From NCBI RefSeq assembly GCF_000525975.1, contig NZ_AODK01000005.1, forward strand, positions 62,001-126,000: DNA of 64,000 nt, given 5' to 3'. The notes beneath the pieces were generated by a model. It had not been told where the DNA came from and ran no database searches. It saw only the letters and a list, made by a program, of their open reading frames with translations. Shown here in pieces: positions 28,675-39,836 of this stretch. Source of the stretch: Listeria rocourtiae FSL F6-920. GTDB taxonomy: Bacteria; Bacillota; Bacilli; Lactobacillales; Listeriaceae. Made by a program: the position numbers and the translations under genes. The number at the start of each line of letters is the position of its first letter. Position 1 is the first letter of the stretch.

Positions 28675-31034
28675 TTTATTGTTTCCTCCAAAATTGAATT
28701 CCCCTTCGAATTCATCAGCTTCTCTATCCAATCATACAGTTCGTTATAATTGGAGTAGAGTAATTTCTGTTCCATCGCCATTTGGGATACCCGAGCTTTA
28801 TAAACTTCCGAGTCCTCCAAATTACGTTTTTCCCCAACTTCTGTCAATCTAATCACGCCATCTTCCATTGTAGCAAAATTTAGATCAAAAAACACGCGCG
28901 ACATAAAATCAACTTGATCGTCCGTCCAACTAAACTGCTTACAAAGACGTGACATGTTTTGAGCAAGCGGGAAAGGCTGATGTTTCTTGAGCACCGCATA
29001 CAGTTGTGCAAAATGTTGACGGCTAGGCATCGAGACAATTGCATTCCCATTTTTAGCCTCCACGTGTAAGTAAATTCGATCTGCCTCCGTTTTCATGACT
29101 AAGTTTTCCAATAACCCTACATCATCCGGCATATCTGCAAAAATCAAATCCTTTGTCGTCGCATCAAGACAATCATCCACCGACTGAATTTGCGTACAAA
29201 TAAGATTCGCATTTGTCGCCAGTAATTTCTCACGCGTTCCGTTTTGAAAGCACACAAACACCTTGTCCGTCATACCATCCGTTTGTAATAATTTGTCCCA
29301 TTCTGCGCGGCCTCTGACATCGAACAACTGCCAATGTCCTATTTTTAAATCAACAATCCGAAGTTGCGGTTTACGCATGTTATTCCATTCATTAATTGAT
29401 AATTCGCCAACCACATCCACTTTTGCCATTGGAGAAATTTTCTCAACAAGCTCGCCAGTTCCAAATCCAACCGCATCAATCGAAGCACCAGAATCCGACG
29501 TAATAGCCGTTTTCAGATGATTCTTGTCCGCGCCAATCCGCTTCGTGCCACTCAAATGAACGCCTTCTAGCGCAAACACTGGTTTTGGATTATCCGTACC
29601 AAACGGCGCCAATTTGTTCAACTGCGCGATGAAATCAATCGTTACCATCTCCACTGGAATCGCTTCTTCCACACGCAAAATAGATACAAAATCATCTGGC
29701 GACAACGTTTCACGAGCCAAACGCGATAAATTCGAGCGCAAAGCCGCGACATCCGCGACATCGAGCGTCATACCAGCTGCCATAGGATGACCGCCAAACG
29801 CTTTTAAAAGCTCCTGATTCCCATCTAACGCTTGATATAAATGAAACGCCTCAATACTCCTCCCCGAGCCTTTTGCAACGCCAGTCACATCATCAATACC
29901 CAGTACAATCACCGGTCGTGCATAACGATCCACTAATCGCGAAGCCACAATCCCAACAACGCCAGGATTCCAGCCATTCTTCCCAATAACGAGCACTTCA
30001 TTTCCTTCACCAAGAAATTCTGCCTCAATCATCGCAATCGCTTCTTCTGAAATCTTTGCTACAATCGCCTGCCGTTCCTTATTGGCATCATCGATTTCCT
30101 CTGCTAGAAATGCGGCCTCTTCGGGATCTTCGGTTAACAACAAATCCGCTGCCGGATCAGCAGGTCCCAAACGTCCGACTGCATTCAGACGTGGTGCAAT
30201 TATGAAACCAATAGTCTCCTCATTCGCCTCAGAAAGTTTCACATTAGCCAACTTTGCTAAAGCAGCCACACCCAAATTCGCATTTTCACGCAAAATACGC
30301 AGTCCTTTTTGCACAAATAATCGGTTTTCATCCGTCAACGAAACTAAATCTGCAACCGTCCCAATCGCTACTAAATCTAGCAATTCTGCTGGCTCCTCAC
30401 CTAACAACGCATGAGCCAGCTTATAAGCGACCCCAACCCCCGCTAAATCAGGGAAGGGATAATTGGACTCCGGATGGCGCGGATGAATCACAGCAACCGC
30501 CTCAGGCATCGTTTCTTTTGCTTCATGGTGATCGGTCACAATTACATCCAGTCCAATTGCCTTCGCATGCGCCATCACATCCAGTGCCGAAATCCCATTA
30601 TCCACCGTAATCAGCAAATCAACACCTGAATCTTTTGCCTGCGTAAAAGCAGCCTTATTCGGACCATAGCCTTCCGAGAACCTATTTGGAATATAGAAAT
30701 CCACATTCCCGCCAAGTCGACGTAGCGTTTTCAACAAAACAGTCACACTCGTCACGCCATCCGCATCATAGTCCCCATAAATAAGAATCTGTTCCTTCGC
30801 ATCGATTGCCTGTTTAATACGGTCTACAGCAAGGCCCATCTCCGCAAACAGAAACGGATCATATGCCTCGTACTTATCCGGATTTAAAAATTTATCTAAT
30901 TGACCAGCAGTCGTGACTTTGCGGCGCGCAAATAACTCCGCCATCGGTAACGAACATTTCAGTTCATCAGCCACTTGTTGCATCGCCACATTATCCGCTG
31001 CTTCCATCTGCCATTTATATTTAGAATGAATCAT
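28671..31034 (-). CDS. recJ: Single-stranded-DNA exonuclease RecJ
   Basis: 787 residues, the long Bacillus-type RecJ with an extra C-terminal domain. DHH/DHHA1 phosphoesterase: motif [12 protein letters not shown] (near 85), VTDHHEAKE (DHH), [20 protein letters not shown], and late RLGPADPAA / GGHPMAAGM. 5'-3' exonuclease in recombination and base-excision or mismatch repair. The start has GAGGGG ahead. Same direction as apt and relA. Confidence 0.95.
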   Translation of the reverse strand: MIHSKYKWQMEAADNVAMQQVADELKCSLPMAELFARRKVTTAGQLDKFLNPDKYEAYDPFLFAEMGLAVDRIKQAIDAKEQILIYGDYDADGVTSVTVLLKTLRRLGGNVDFYIPNRFSEGYGPNKAAFTQAKDSGVDLLITVDNGISALDVMAHAKAIGLDVIVTDHHEAKETMPEAVAVIHPRHPESNYPFPDLAGVGVAYKLAHALLGEEPAELLDLVAIGTVADLVSLTDENRLFVQKGLRILRENANLGVAALAKLANVKLSEANEETIGFIIAPRLNAVGRLGPADPAADLLLTEDPEEAAFLAEEIDDANKERQAIVAKISEEAIAMIEAEFLGEGNEVLVIGKNGWNPGVVGIVASRLVDRYARPVIVLGIDDVTGVAKGSGRSIEAFHLYQALDGNQELLKAFGGHPMAAGMTLDVADVAALRSNLSRLARETLSPDDFVSILRVEEAIPVEMVTIDFIAQLNKLAPFGTDNPKPVFALEGVHLSGTKRIGADKNHLKTAITSDSGASIDAVGFGTGELVEKISPMAKVDVVGELSINEWNNMRKPQLRIVDLKIGHWQLFDVRGRAEWDKLLQTDGMTDKVFVCFQNGTREKLLATNANLICTQIQSVDDCLDATTKDLIFADMPDDVGLLENLVMKTEADRIYLHVEAKNGNAIVSMPSRQHFAQLYAVLKKHQPFPLAQNMSRLCKQFSWTDDQVDFMSRVFFDLNFATMEDGVIRLTEVGEKRNLEDSEVYKARVSQMAMEQKLLYSNYNELYDWIEKLMNSKGNSILEETIK

Positions 31035-31085
31035 GATTTACCACCCCTCAACCTAACTCATTATACCCAAAAAACATAAAAAAAA

Positions 31086-31105
31086 ACCACCCAAGATTAG
31101 GTGGT
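31086..31105 (-). terminator. Terminator after the lapA-like gene
   Basis: Hairpin ACCACC..GGTGGT followed on the minus strand by a run of T (31073-31085), between the lapA-like gene and recJ. Confidence 0.85.
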
Positions 31106-31119
31106 CTTCTTAATATACA

Positions 31120-31449
31120 TCAAACAGTCGGTTTTGGCGCGCTCTCTGGAACTTCAACTTCCGAAACTTTCACTTTACGCGATTTTTCCGCAGCCAGTTT
31201 ACGCTCTAATTCTTTTTTATCATTCTCTAGCGTTTTAATCTGCTTTTTCATCGCATTCACTCGAACGATATTTAAGCAGAAGAAAATCAGTCCGCCAAAC
31301 AATACAGAGCCTAAAATCACTAAAATAAGTGGCCACTCCACTTTTGCAAACAAGAAACTTACCTGTACAGAATCTACATTCACAATCGCAAAAATTGCAA
31401 TAATAATTGCCAATACGATTCCAACAATCACTTGCCATTGTCCTTTCAT
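31120..31449 (-). CDS. LapA-domain membrane protein
   Basis: About 109 residues from ATG 31449 (MKGQWQVIVGIV), with AAGGAGG ahead. Two membrane helices (about 5-25 and 40-65, with VNVDSVQVSFLFAK between) match the LapA/DUF1049 domain. A charged coiled-coil tail (about 68-95) follows and then a Pro/Val-rich end. In enterobacteria LapA family proteins work in envelope lipid assembly; here the role is unknown. Confidence 0.8.
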   Translation of the reverse strand: MKGQWQVIVGIVLAIIIAIFAIVNVDSVQVSFLFAKVEWPLILVILGSVLFGGLIFFCLNIVRVNAMKKQIKTLENDKKELERKLAAEKSRKVKVSEVEVPESAPKPTV

Positions 31450-31498
31450 CCTAAAAACCTCCTTCATTCTCTATCAAAATACCCGCATAATAACGAGT

Positions 31499-32062
31499 TT
31501 AACCCCATTTAGGCTGTTCATAAAGCAGTGCCAAGTTCTTCAAATCACGCGAATCAAACTTAATATCTATCACCGCCGACAGCTCAAAATGAACCTCACC
31601 ATAAGACTCCGCGTTATCATCCAAATCATCCATTACGATATGCTCATTCGCAATATGGCGCACATAGCCATTCAATGACTCACGCTCATCATCCTGATCC
31701 AAGTACACCGAAATCGTCAATTTTTGATGCATCGCTAACGTCAGCACATTTACCAGCAAATTTCCAAACGTACTTACCGCAAAATCCCCGTGCTGCTCCT
31801 GATTTAGTTGATATAGTTGCTCCGCTCGACTAGCACTCTGTCCACCGTTATCGACACGAAAAATCAAATCAAGCCTAGCAATCAAATACCCCGAAGCTCT
31901 AGCCTGCAAAGAAACAAGTCGCATAACGACATAATCCTTCGTCACCAACTGCACAAATCCACCATAGCGCTCATCTTTACTCGTCGTATCATTATAAATA
32001 TACAAAATCGTCTGTGCTTTCATTGCGTTTTTCAATACCCGGCATAAAATCTCTCTGTCCAT
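31499..32062 (-). CDS. Uncharacterised protein with duplicated SH3/Sm-like half
   Basis: About 187 residues from ATG 32062, with GAGGAG ahead. I do not recognise the family. The two halves resemble each other: about 20-72 (ILYIYND..ERYGGFV..DYVVMRLVSLQA..ARLDLIFRVD) and about 115-172 (ISVYLDQ..ESLNGYVR..EHIVMDDLDDNA..ELSAVIDIKFD). Each looks like a small beta-barrel with a GY/GF-V turn. No membrane segment. It sits 49 bases upstream of the lapA-like gene and is probably co-transcribed. Confidence 0.65.
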   Translation of the reverse strand: MDREILCRVLKNAMKAQTILYIYNDTTSKDERYGGFVQLVTKDYVVMRLVSLQARASGYLIARLDLIFRVDNGGQSASRAEQLYQLNQEQHGDFAVSTFGNLLVNVLTLAMHQKLTISVYLDQDDERESLNGYVRHIANEHIVMDDLDDNAESYGEVHFELSAVIDIKFDSRDLKNLALLYEQPKWG

Positions 32063-32109
32063 CAAAATCTCCTCATTTCTTTCAAATCATCTGAGGACGA
32101 GCGATCTTC

Positions 32110-32139
32110 CTATTTCTTCACATGCCTTTTTGTATGCAT
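32110..32139 (-). CDS. Possible nine-codon leader ORF
   Basis: AGGAGG, six bases, then ATG and the frame MHTKRHVKK-stop. It is the only feature between the 32151 and 31499 genes, and the ribosome site is near perfect. It may be a leader peptide, a remnant or chance. Confidence 0.3.
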   Translation of the reverse strand: MHTKRHVKK

Positions 32140-32150
32140 AAAAAATCCTC

Positions 32151-32408
32151 CTAAAATGAAAACACCCAAATCGCGCAGTAAATCAGCGTCAAACCACCAG
32201 TAATAAAAATCGATTTCATGACATACCAAGGTAAAATCATCAATATCAGCATAACCGCACCAACAATGATGGAAAAGAAAAACGAATCCCATCCATCAAA
32301 GCTTGGCCCACCACCGTCTAACCACCCGTTATGCCAATCTTTCGAATAAAATAGCCCCAGCACAACAAGCCCGACACCGATCGCTATTACAACTATCTGC
32401 CAAATCAT
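32151..32408 (-). CDS. Small membrane protein of unknown function
   Basis: About 85 residues from ATG 32408 (MIWQIVVIAIGVG), with AAGGAG 12 bases ahead; an alternative ATG at 32435 starts inside the T-tract of the secDF terminator. Three hydrophobic helices (about 2-22, 45-64, 66-83) are separated by a Gly/Asp/Trp-rich loop (DWHNGWLDGGGPSFDGWD). Not a family I can name. Confidence 0.6.
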   Translation of the reverse strand: MIWQIVVIAIGVGLVVLGLFYSKDWHNGWLDGGGPSFDGWDSFFFSIIVGAVMLILMILPWYVMKSIFITGGLTLIYCAIWVFSF

Positions 32409-32435
32409 GTTCCCATCGTACTCCTTATATTCCAT

Positions 32436-32495
32436 AAAAAACCGAATGCTTACCTCACCTGAAATTTACTTCTCAGATAAGATACACATTCGGCA
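32436..32495 (-). terminator. Terminator after secDF
   Basis: Long hairpin with outer arms GCCGAATG / CATTCGG and inner ATCTTATCTGAG / CAGGTGAGGTAAG, then T6 on the minus strand. Confidence 0.85.
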
Positions 32496-32539
32496 TTAGA
32501 CATTGTTGTAAGTCTTGCCGAAAATCCGCTTATCACAGA

Positions 32540-34801
32540 TTATACGACTGGCTGGTCCGTTCTTGAACGTTTTTTCTTCTTCTGTGTTTGGATAACACCT
32601 TTTTTCTTCAATTCACGCTTCTTGAATACATACCACAATTGCATAGCCATAAAGATGGATGAGAACACACTGGATACTAATCCAACTAATAGCGCAATCG
32701 AGAAATTCAAGATAGATTCATTACCAAAGATAATCAAAGCAATAACCGTGAACAATACTGTCAAAATAGTATTGATTGAACGGATAAACGTTTGACGTAA
32801 ACCATGATTAACTGCAAATGCAATATCCTCTGGTTTTTTGAAACGGCCCATTTTGTAAGAAACATCCCGAATCCTGTCTGCTGTAACGATTGTATCATTG
32901 ATGGAATAACCAATAACAGTCAACACTGCCGCAATAAAAGTCAAATCAACTTCAAGTCGGAAAATACTAAAGAAGATGAAAATCATAAAAGCGTCAAACA
33001 GTAACGAAAGAATTGTCGCGACACCCATCGATAATTCGAATCGGAAGGCAATATAAACAACGATTAGCAAGGATGCAATAGCAAGCGCCCACAGGCCGTC
33101 TTTCGCAAGTTCTTGCCCGACAGTTGGCGTTACCGTACTAATATTAGGCTCTTCACCGTACGCTTTCGTGAAGTGCGTTTTAAACTTAGCAACCTCATCT
33201 TGCGTTAGCGCACCTTTATAGCTAATAACCGCCGTCTTATTATTATTCTGGAACGTAATATCATCAGAAGGCATATTAATTTCTTTCAAGTCTTTACTAA
33301 TTTGCTGCTCCGTTAGCGCACTTGTCGAACTTACCTCTGCGCGCGTACCACTTGCAAAATCAATACCTAGATTCATCTTGAATACTGATAAAATGACAAT
33401 ACCAGCAACAACAATAACAGCAAAAGTCGTCAAGAAAGCACGATGATGTTTCACAAAATCATATCTATCAAAATGCGTTTTCAAGTCGAATGTTTGTTTA
33501 CCTTCATGTAAATCATGAATATCTTTACGACGAACTGAAAATAAGCCTGGTTTATTATTCAACGCGTTGCTACTTACTAGAAGTCCCATAAGTGCTCTTG
33601 AACCCCAAACAGCAGTCAAGAAACTTACCAAGATACTAATAATCAAAACTGTCGCAAAACCTTTAATCGAGCTTGTTCCAAAGTAGAAAAGAACTCCAGC
33701 AACAATCAATGTTGAAATATTCCCGTCAAAAATCGCTCGGAAGGACTCTTTCCCACCTGTATCGAATGCTGTTTTTGTAGATTTACCAACCTTGAGTTCT
33801 TCCTTTATCCGCTCGTAGGTAATAACATTCGCATCCACTGCCATACCGATACCGAGAATTAACCCAGCGATACCTGGTAAAGTAAGTGTTGCATTCAATA
33901 ATCCTAAAACTAGCAATACAATATACGTATAAGCTACAAGCGTAATAGAAGCGATAATACCTGGTAAACGGTATACAGCCATCATGAAGATAAAGATTGC
34001 CGCAACACCTATTATACCAGCTAAGATTGTTTCTGCTAGTGCATCTTGACCAAACTGCGCCCCAACAGATGTAGAATAAACTTCTGTTAGCTTAACTGGA
34101 AGAGCACCAGAGTTCAATAGATTTGCTAATTCTTTCGCAGACTCCATTGTAAAGCTACCAGAGATTTCGACTTTCTTCGTATCCAACTCACGATCTACGT
34201 TCGGAGCAGATAAAAATGCAGGATTTTCTTTCACACGTTCTGTCTTATACTTCAAGCCCTCTTTCCAATCCAACCAAATAACTAATTGATTGTCTGGAGC
34301 TTTAGCAGCAATTGTTTTTGTTACGTTAGCAAATTTATCCTTACTCTTAAGTTCTAGCGTAACAATTGCTTGATTTTTATCATTTGTGACAGCTTTAGCG
34401 CTACCTGGTACAAGGTCACTACCATCCATCATCAGCTTATCGTTAGCATCACGGAACGATAAAACTGCTTGTGTGGAAAGGATTTTACGTGCCTCATTTT
34501 GATCAGTGACACCCGCGAGTTGAACACGAATACGGTGACCACTTTCGATAGTAATTATTGGCTCATTAACACCTAACGCGTTAATACGCTGATCAAGTGT
34601 TGCCACAGTCTCTTTCATCACGTCATCTGTTACTTTGCTTTTCCCGTCAGCAGGTTTAACTTGATATAAAACCTCGAAGCCACCTTGCAAATCTAGACCG
34701 AGATTAATTTTATCAAGAACAGGTTTCATAGTGAAAATAACTGTTCCAAAAATAATTGCTACGATCAGGAAAAATGTAATTATCTTACTTTTCTTTATCA
34801 T
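32540..34801 (-). CDS. secDF: Protein translocase subunit SecDF (fused)
   Basis: 753 residues: a natural SecD-SecF fusion with 12 membrane segments, as in Bacillus. SecD half: first helix, LGLDLQGGFEVLY, P1 head, GIGMAVDANVITYERI. SecF half: LGIDFASGTRAEV, then GYSINDTIVTADRIR. The conserved Asp in both halves supports proton-driven pulling of preproteins. ATG 34801 follows GAGGGAGGA. The Lys/Arg-rich C-tail is cytosolic. It is downstream of yajC and comN in the same direction. Confidence 0.97.
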   Translation of the reverse strand: MIKKSKIITFFLIVAIIFGTVIFTMKPVLDKINLGLDLQGGFEVLYQVKPADGKSKVTDDVMKETVATLDQRINALGVNEPIITIESGHRIRVQLAGVTDQNEARKILSTQAVLSFRDANDKLMMDGSDLVPGSAKAVTNDKNQAIVTLELKSKDKFANVTKTIAAKAPDNQLVIWLDWKEGLKYKTERVKENPAFLSAPNVDRELDTKKVEISGSFTMESAKELANLLNSGALPVKLTEVYSTSVGAQFGQDALAETILAGIIGVAAIFIFMMAVYRLPGIIASITLVAYTYIVLLVLGLLNATLTLPGIAGLILGIGMAVDANVITYERIKEELKVGKSTKTAFDTGGKESFRAIFDGNISTLIVAGVLFYFGTSSIKGFATVLIISILVSFLTAVWGSRALMGLLVSSNALNNKPGLFSVRRKDIHDLHEGKQTFDLKTHFDRYDFVKHHRAFLTTFAVIVVAGIVILSVFKMNLGIDFASGTRAEVSSTSALTEQQISKDLKEINMPSDDITFQNNNKTAVISYKGALTQDEVAKFKTHFTKAYGEEPNISTVTPTVGQELAKDGLWALAIASLLIVVYIAFRFELSMGVATILSLLFDAFMIFIFFSIFRLEVDLTFIAAVLTVIGYSINDTIVTADRIRDVSYKMGRFKKPEDIAFAVNHGLRQTFIRSINTILTVLFTVIALIIFGNESILNFSIALLVGLVSSVFSSIFMAMQLWYVFKKRELKKKGVIQTQKKKKRSRTDQPVV

Positions 34802-34871
34802 TTCTTTCTAATTCCTCCCTCATCTACTAACAACAGACACCTTTGTAGGCGCCATTACGCTATGTAGAATG

Positions 34872-35159
34872 CTACTCTTGACCATCTGTTGGTTGTGGCA
34901 AAACCTCTTCCTTCGCCACTTCCTCTGGTGGCCCCAATGTTATAAAGTCCATTAATGATGCTATCTTCATTTGTAAAATGTCGTGAATGCGTTGATGCAA
35001 ACGCGGGTCGCCTTGATCCTTCCAAACAACTTCAACCAAAAAAGACCAAATATGTTCTGCTTCAATTTCGCGGTAACCCATAAGTCTAAAGTCTTCCACA
35101 CGAATTAAAATTGCCGTTTCCAACTGGTCGTACCATTCTTTGTCGGATCCCATTCTCAT
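34872..35159 (-). CDS. comN: ComN-like post-transcriptional regulator
   Basis: About 95 residues from ATG 35159, with AAGGTG ahead; a longer in-frame start at 35186 is possible. Core EWYDQLETAILIRVEDFRLMG ... IEAEHIWSFLVEVVWK matches the small ComN family (YrzD). In Bacillus it affects comE mRNA and locates to the poles through DivIVA. It lies between yajC and secDF, its usual place. Confidence 0.75.
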   Translation of the reverse strand: MRMGSDKEWYDQLETAILIRVEDFRLMGYREIEAEHIWSFLVEVVWKDQGDPRLHQRIHDILQMKIASLMDFITLGPPEEVAKEEVLPQPTDGQE

Positions 35160-35337
35160 TCTCACACCTTCTTTTTCAAACAACATAGATTCATTTTATC
35201 TAATTATGAAGTAAATGGGAAGCATAATCTTCGAAAAAGATAATCTTTCTTTACAACCGGTTCAAAAAAAGCACGTATTTTAGTGAAAAATCATTTTTGC
35301 ACTTGGCGATATTCCTATATACCCACTTATCTAAAAG

Positions 35338-35383
35338 AAAAAACAAGCCACTTCAAGGACTCTCATCCACGGCTTGTTTTTTT
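35338..35383 (-). terminator. Terminator after yajC
   Basis: Arms AACAAGCC / GGCTTGTT with T-rich tails on both sides, downstream of yajC. Bases 35187-35337 carry nothing else I recognise. Confidence 0.8.
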
Positions 35384-35397
35384 CAAAAAAAGAAAAC

Positions 35398-35721
35398 TTA
35401 TTTTTTCTCAGCTTCTACGTCCGTTGTTACTTCTTCAACTTCTGCTTCCACTACTTCTTCCTCAACTGCATCTGATTTCGCTAAAACAGTACGAACTGCA
35501 TTACGATCAAATGTTAGTTGGCTACCCGCACAATCAAGTACAACATTCCCATCTTCAATTGCTACAACTGTTCCGTGCAATCCTCCGATAGTAATGATTT
35601 TATCACCTTTAGATAGACCGCTTTGCATCGCGTTTACTTCTTTTTGACGCTTTTGTTGCGGACGAATAAGCAAGAAGTAGAACAATACGATCATTAGTAG
35701 TAACGGTATTAACATTGCCAT
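35398..35721 (-). CDS. yajC: Preprotein translocase subunit YajC
   Basis: 107 residues. One N-terminal membrane helix (LIPLLLMIVLFYFLLIRPQQ), then the hallmark RPQQKRQKE, KGDKIITIGGLHGTV and a Glu/Val-rich acidic tail. Accessory subunit of the SecDF complex. The ribosome site GGAG is 12 bases from ATG 35721; the second ATG at 35715 is possible. It follows tgt. Confidence 0.92.
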   Translation of the reverse strand: MAMLIPLLLMIVLFYFLLIRPQQKRQKEVNAMQSGLSKGDKIITIGGLHGTVVAIEDGNVVLDCAGSQLTFDRNAVRTVLAKSDAVEEEVVEAEVEEVTTDVEAEKK

Positions 35722-35755
35722 GTCTTTATTCAGCTCCTTTCATTTGTATTCTATA

Positions 35756-36898
<1,143 letters not shown>

Positions 36899-36982
36899 CT
36901 ACCTCTTTCTATTTGTTATATCCAAACCTTAGCATATCTAAAAAAGCACCGAAAAACAAGCCTTTTCTAGCAAAAAGTTAAA

Positions 36983-38014
36983 TTAAGCATAAATAAACAT
37001 CGCATCACCAAAACTAAAGAAGCGATATTCCTGCGCAACCGCATGTTCATAGGCAACCATAATTTTTTCTCGATCCGAAAGTGCACTTACAAGCATAATC
37101 AGTGTTGATTTCGGCAAATGAAAATTCGTAATCAGCGCATCGACCGCTTTAAATGTGTAGCCCGGCGATATAAATATTTCCGTCCAGCCACTATCTTCTT
37201 GCAGTTTCCCATCAAATTTCGTCGCAATCGTTTCCAGCGTTCGAATGGAAGTCGTCCCAACCGCAACAATTTTGCCACCAGATGCTTTGACGTCTTGTAA
37301 TTCGTGTGCTGCCTCCGCTGTCAGACGGTAAAATTCCGAGTGCATTTTATGATTCGCTGTATCCTCAGCATCTACAGGTCGAAACGTTCCCAGCCCAACG
37401 TGAAGCGTCAAAAACACAACTTTCACGCCTTTTTTGCGAACCTGTTCCAGCAAATCTTGTGTGAAGTGTAATCCAGCTGTTGGCGCTGCTGCCGAACCAT
37501 TTTCACGCGCAAAAACAGTTTGATACCTGTCCTGATCCGCTAACTGCTCTTTAATATATGGTGGCAAAGGCATTTCGCCTAAACGCTCCAATATCTCATA
37601 AAAAATACCGCTATATTCAAACTGCAAAATGCGACCGCCATGCTCTAGTTCTTCCAAGCAGACCGCTGAAAGTTCACCATCACCAAACTGAATACGCATC
37701 CCTTTTCGAATCCGCTTTGCTGGCTTCACAAGCGTTTCCCACGCATCGCCTTCTGTCTGTTTTAACAACAAAACTTCAATATGTGCACCCGTTTCCGCCT
37801 TTTCCCCATGAAGTCTTGCTGGTAATACACGCGTATCGTTCAAAACTAGCGCATCACCCGCATGCAAATGCTCCAAAATAGCTGGAAAATGTTTGTCCTC
37901 TATAGCCCCTGTTTCCTTATTCAATAGCATCAAGCGACTTGACGTCCGATCAAGCAATGGCGTCTGCGCGATTAATTCCTCTGGTAATTCAAAATCAAAA
38001 TCCTCTACTCTCAT
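36983..38014 (-). CDS. queA: S-adenosylmethionine:tRNA ribosyltransferase-isomerase
   Basis: About 343 residues from ATG 38014 ([17 protein letters not shown]), with AAAGGTG ahead; the in-frame start at 38032 overlaps ruvB. Makes epoxyqueuosine from preQ1-tRNA. Family segments [30 protein letters not shown] and [12 protein letters not shown]. Order ruvA-ruvB-queA-tgt-yajC is conserved in Firmicutes. Confidence 0.96.
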   Translation of the reverse strand: MRVEDFDFELPEELIAQTPLLDRTSSRLMLLNKETGAIEDKHFPAILEHLHAGDALVLNDTRVLPARLHGEKAETGAHIEVLLLKQTEGDAWETLVKPAKRIRKGMRIQFGDGELSAVCLEELEHGGRILQFEYSGIFYEILERLGEMPLPPYIKEQLADQDRYQTVFARENGSAAAPTAGLHFTQDLLEQVRKKGVKVVFLTLHVGLGTFRPVDAEDTANHKMHSEFYRLTAEAAHELQDVKASGGKIVAVGTTSIRTLETIATKFDGKLQEDSGWTEIFISPGYTFKAVDALITNFHLPKSTLIMLVSALSDREKIMVAYEHAVAQEYRFFSFGDAMFIYA

Positions 38015-38028
38015 TCCGACACACCTTT

Positions 38029-39030
38029 TCATTCACTTTTCGTTAAACCTAAATGCTCGTAAGCAGCGTCCGTCACCAGTCTTCCCCGTGGTGTACGCTG
38101 CAAAAAGCCAATCTGTAACAAATATGGCTCCTGCATATCCTCAATTGTTTCACGCTCTTCACCAATGCTCGCTGCAATCGTATCCAAACCAACTGGCCCA
38201 CCACGAAACGAGCCAATAATAGTTGCAAGCAACCGCTGATCAATTGTATCTAAGCCTCGCGGATCTACTTGCAAAAGCGTCAATGCTTCGCGCGCCAAAC
38301 TCTCCGTCACCAAACCATCACTACGAACTTGTGCAAAATCACGCACCCGTTTCAATAGCCGATTCGCAATCCGAGGGGTCCCCCGTGAACGTCTTGCAAT
38401 CTCAACTGCTCCATACTTCTCCACTTCCGTGTCCAGAATATCCGCCGTCCGTGTCACAATCTCCGTCAACTGCTCTTCCGAATAAAATTCCAAATGATCA
38501 ATCACGCCAAAGCGATCACGTAAAGGTGCCGATAATTGCCCCGCACGCGTCGTCGCTCCAATCAACGTAAAAGGTGGTAAATCCAGCCGCACCGAACGTG
38601 CCGTAGGACCAGTTCCAATCACAATATCCAAACAATAATCTTCCATCGCCGGGTACAAAATTTCTTCAATCGAACGGTTCAATCGATGAATCTCATCAAT
38701 AAATAACACATCTCCTGGCTCAAGCGTTGTCAAAATCGTCGCTAAGTCCCCAGGGCGCTCAATCGCGGGGCCACTCGTCGTCCGCATTGCCGTCCCCATT
38801 TCATTTGCAATCACCATTGCCAACGTCGTCTTGCCAAGCCCTGGTGGTCCGTACAAAAGGACATGATCCAGCGCCTCTTCCCGCTGTTTCGCCGCCTCAA
38901 TAAAAACTGCTAAATTATGCTTCACTTTTTCTTGCCCAATATATTGCGCCAAGGTCTGTGGGCGAAGACTTTTCTCGAAGGAAATTTCCTCTTGACTTAC
39001 ATTCTCACCAGAAATGATGCGGTCTTCCAT
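38029..39030 (-). CDS. ruvB: Holliday junction helicase RuvB
   Basis: 333 residues. AAA+ motor with Walker [13 protein letters not shown] (near 60), Walker B LFIDEIHR, sensor GATTRAG, arginine finger PLRDRFG, and a C-terminal winged helix ([11 protein letters not shown]). Works with RuvA in branch migration. It begins 16 bases after the ruvA stop. Confidence 0.97.
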   Translation of the reverse strand: MEDRIISGENVSQEEISFEKSLRPQTLAQYIGQEKVKHNLAVFIEAAKQREEALDHVLLYGPPGLGKTTLAMVIANEMGTAMRTTSGPAIERPGDLATILTTLEPGDVLFIDEIHRLNRSIEEILYPAMEDYCLDIVIGTGPTARSVRLDLPPFTLIGATTRAGQLSAPLRDRFGVIDHLEFYSEEQLTEIVTRTADILDTEVEKYGAVEIARRSRGTPRIANRLLKRVRDFAQVRSDGLVTESLAREALTLLQVDPRGLDTIDQRLLATIIGSFRGGPVGLDTIAASIGEERETIEDMQEPYLLQIGFLQRTPRGRLVTDAAYEHLGLTKSE

Positions 39031-39046
39031 ATCACATTCCCCTTCC

Positions 39047-39650
39047 TTACTTCGTCATGAGCTGTAGCGCCAATTTAATGTAATCATTGCTCGTCAACAC
39101 TTCTTTTTCCAATTTCGGCAACACTTTTTTCAGCTCCCTCGTACTGTAACCAAGCGCTTCAAGTGCCAAAACAGCCTCCTCAAGCGCTGGCGGCAATCCA
39201 TCAGAAATATCCTTCGTCGCCTTCTGAACCGTAATTTGATCTGCTGCTACATCGGCAAGTTTTCCTTTTAAGTCCAGAATAATCTGACGCGCCGTCTTCT
39301 TCCCAACACTAGGGAACTTGGTCAAATAAACATCATCTTCCGCCTCAATCGCTGAAATAAGCGGCACAGGGTCACCCGCAGCAATAATCGCCAATGCACT
39401 TTTCGGTCCAATTCCAGACACGCCAAGCAATTTTTTTAAATAAATAGCGCTCTTCTGACGTCTGAAAACCAAACAACGAAATATTATCCTCACGCACATG
39501 CTGATATAAATAAACCTTGGTTTCCTTCCCTTCCAAACTTGAGAAAGAAAAAGGATTCCCAGTAATAATTTGATAGCCAATATGACCCGTCTCAATCACA
39601 ATATACTCCGGAGAAATATCCGTCACTGTACCTTTAATATATTCATACAA
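39047..39650 (-). CDS. ruvA: Holliday junction protein RuvA with apparent frameshift
   Basis: Start TTG 39650 ([11 protein letters not shown]), because GGAGGGG lies 8 bases ahead. Domain I OB-fold, then HhH motifs [11 protein letters not shown] and FPSVGKKTA, and C-terminal domain III. The frame breaks in an A7 run at 39431-39437: A6 would give [16 protein letters not shown] and a complete protein of about 200 residues. So one extra base. Binds four-way junctions for RuvB. Likely a sequence error, as in neighbouring genes. Confidence 0.9.
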
Positions 39651-39780
39651 AGAAAATGCCCCTCCATCTAAAAATAAATTCACTCCCTCCATGATAGCAT
39701 AAAAAAGAACATTTGTACTATAAAAAACAGCTTTCCTGATTTTTGAGTTCCCCAAAAGCTAGAGTAATTAAAATAAATGA

Positions 39781-39836
39781 AAAAGCTTATATGATCTCTC
39801 CTAAGTTTTAGAGAAAGATACATATAAGCTATTTTT
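39781..39836 (-). terminator. Terminator after ldh
   Basis: Long hairpin with arms AGCTTATATG / CATATAAGCT and inner TCTCT / AGAGA, with T-rich tail on the minus strand; overlaps the ldh stop by two bases. Confidence 0.85.

Noticed and set aside
28223-30610. Several 100-codon open frames on the plus strand over apt and recJ
   Set aside because: They are antisense shadows of well-conserved minus-strand genes, with no ribosome sites or family motifs. Similar shadows over recD2, secDF, rarA and ruvB were dismissed for the same reason.
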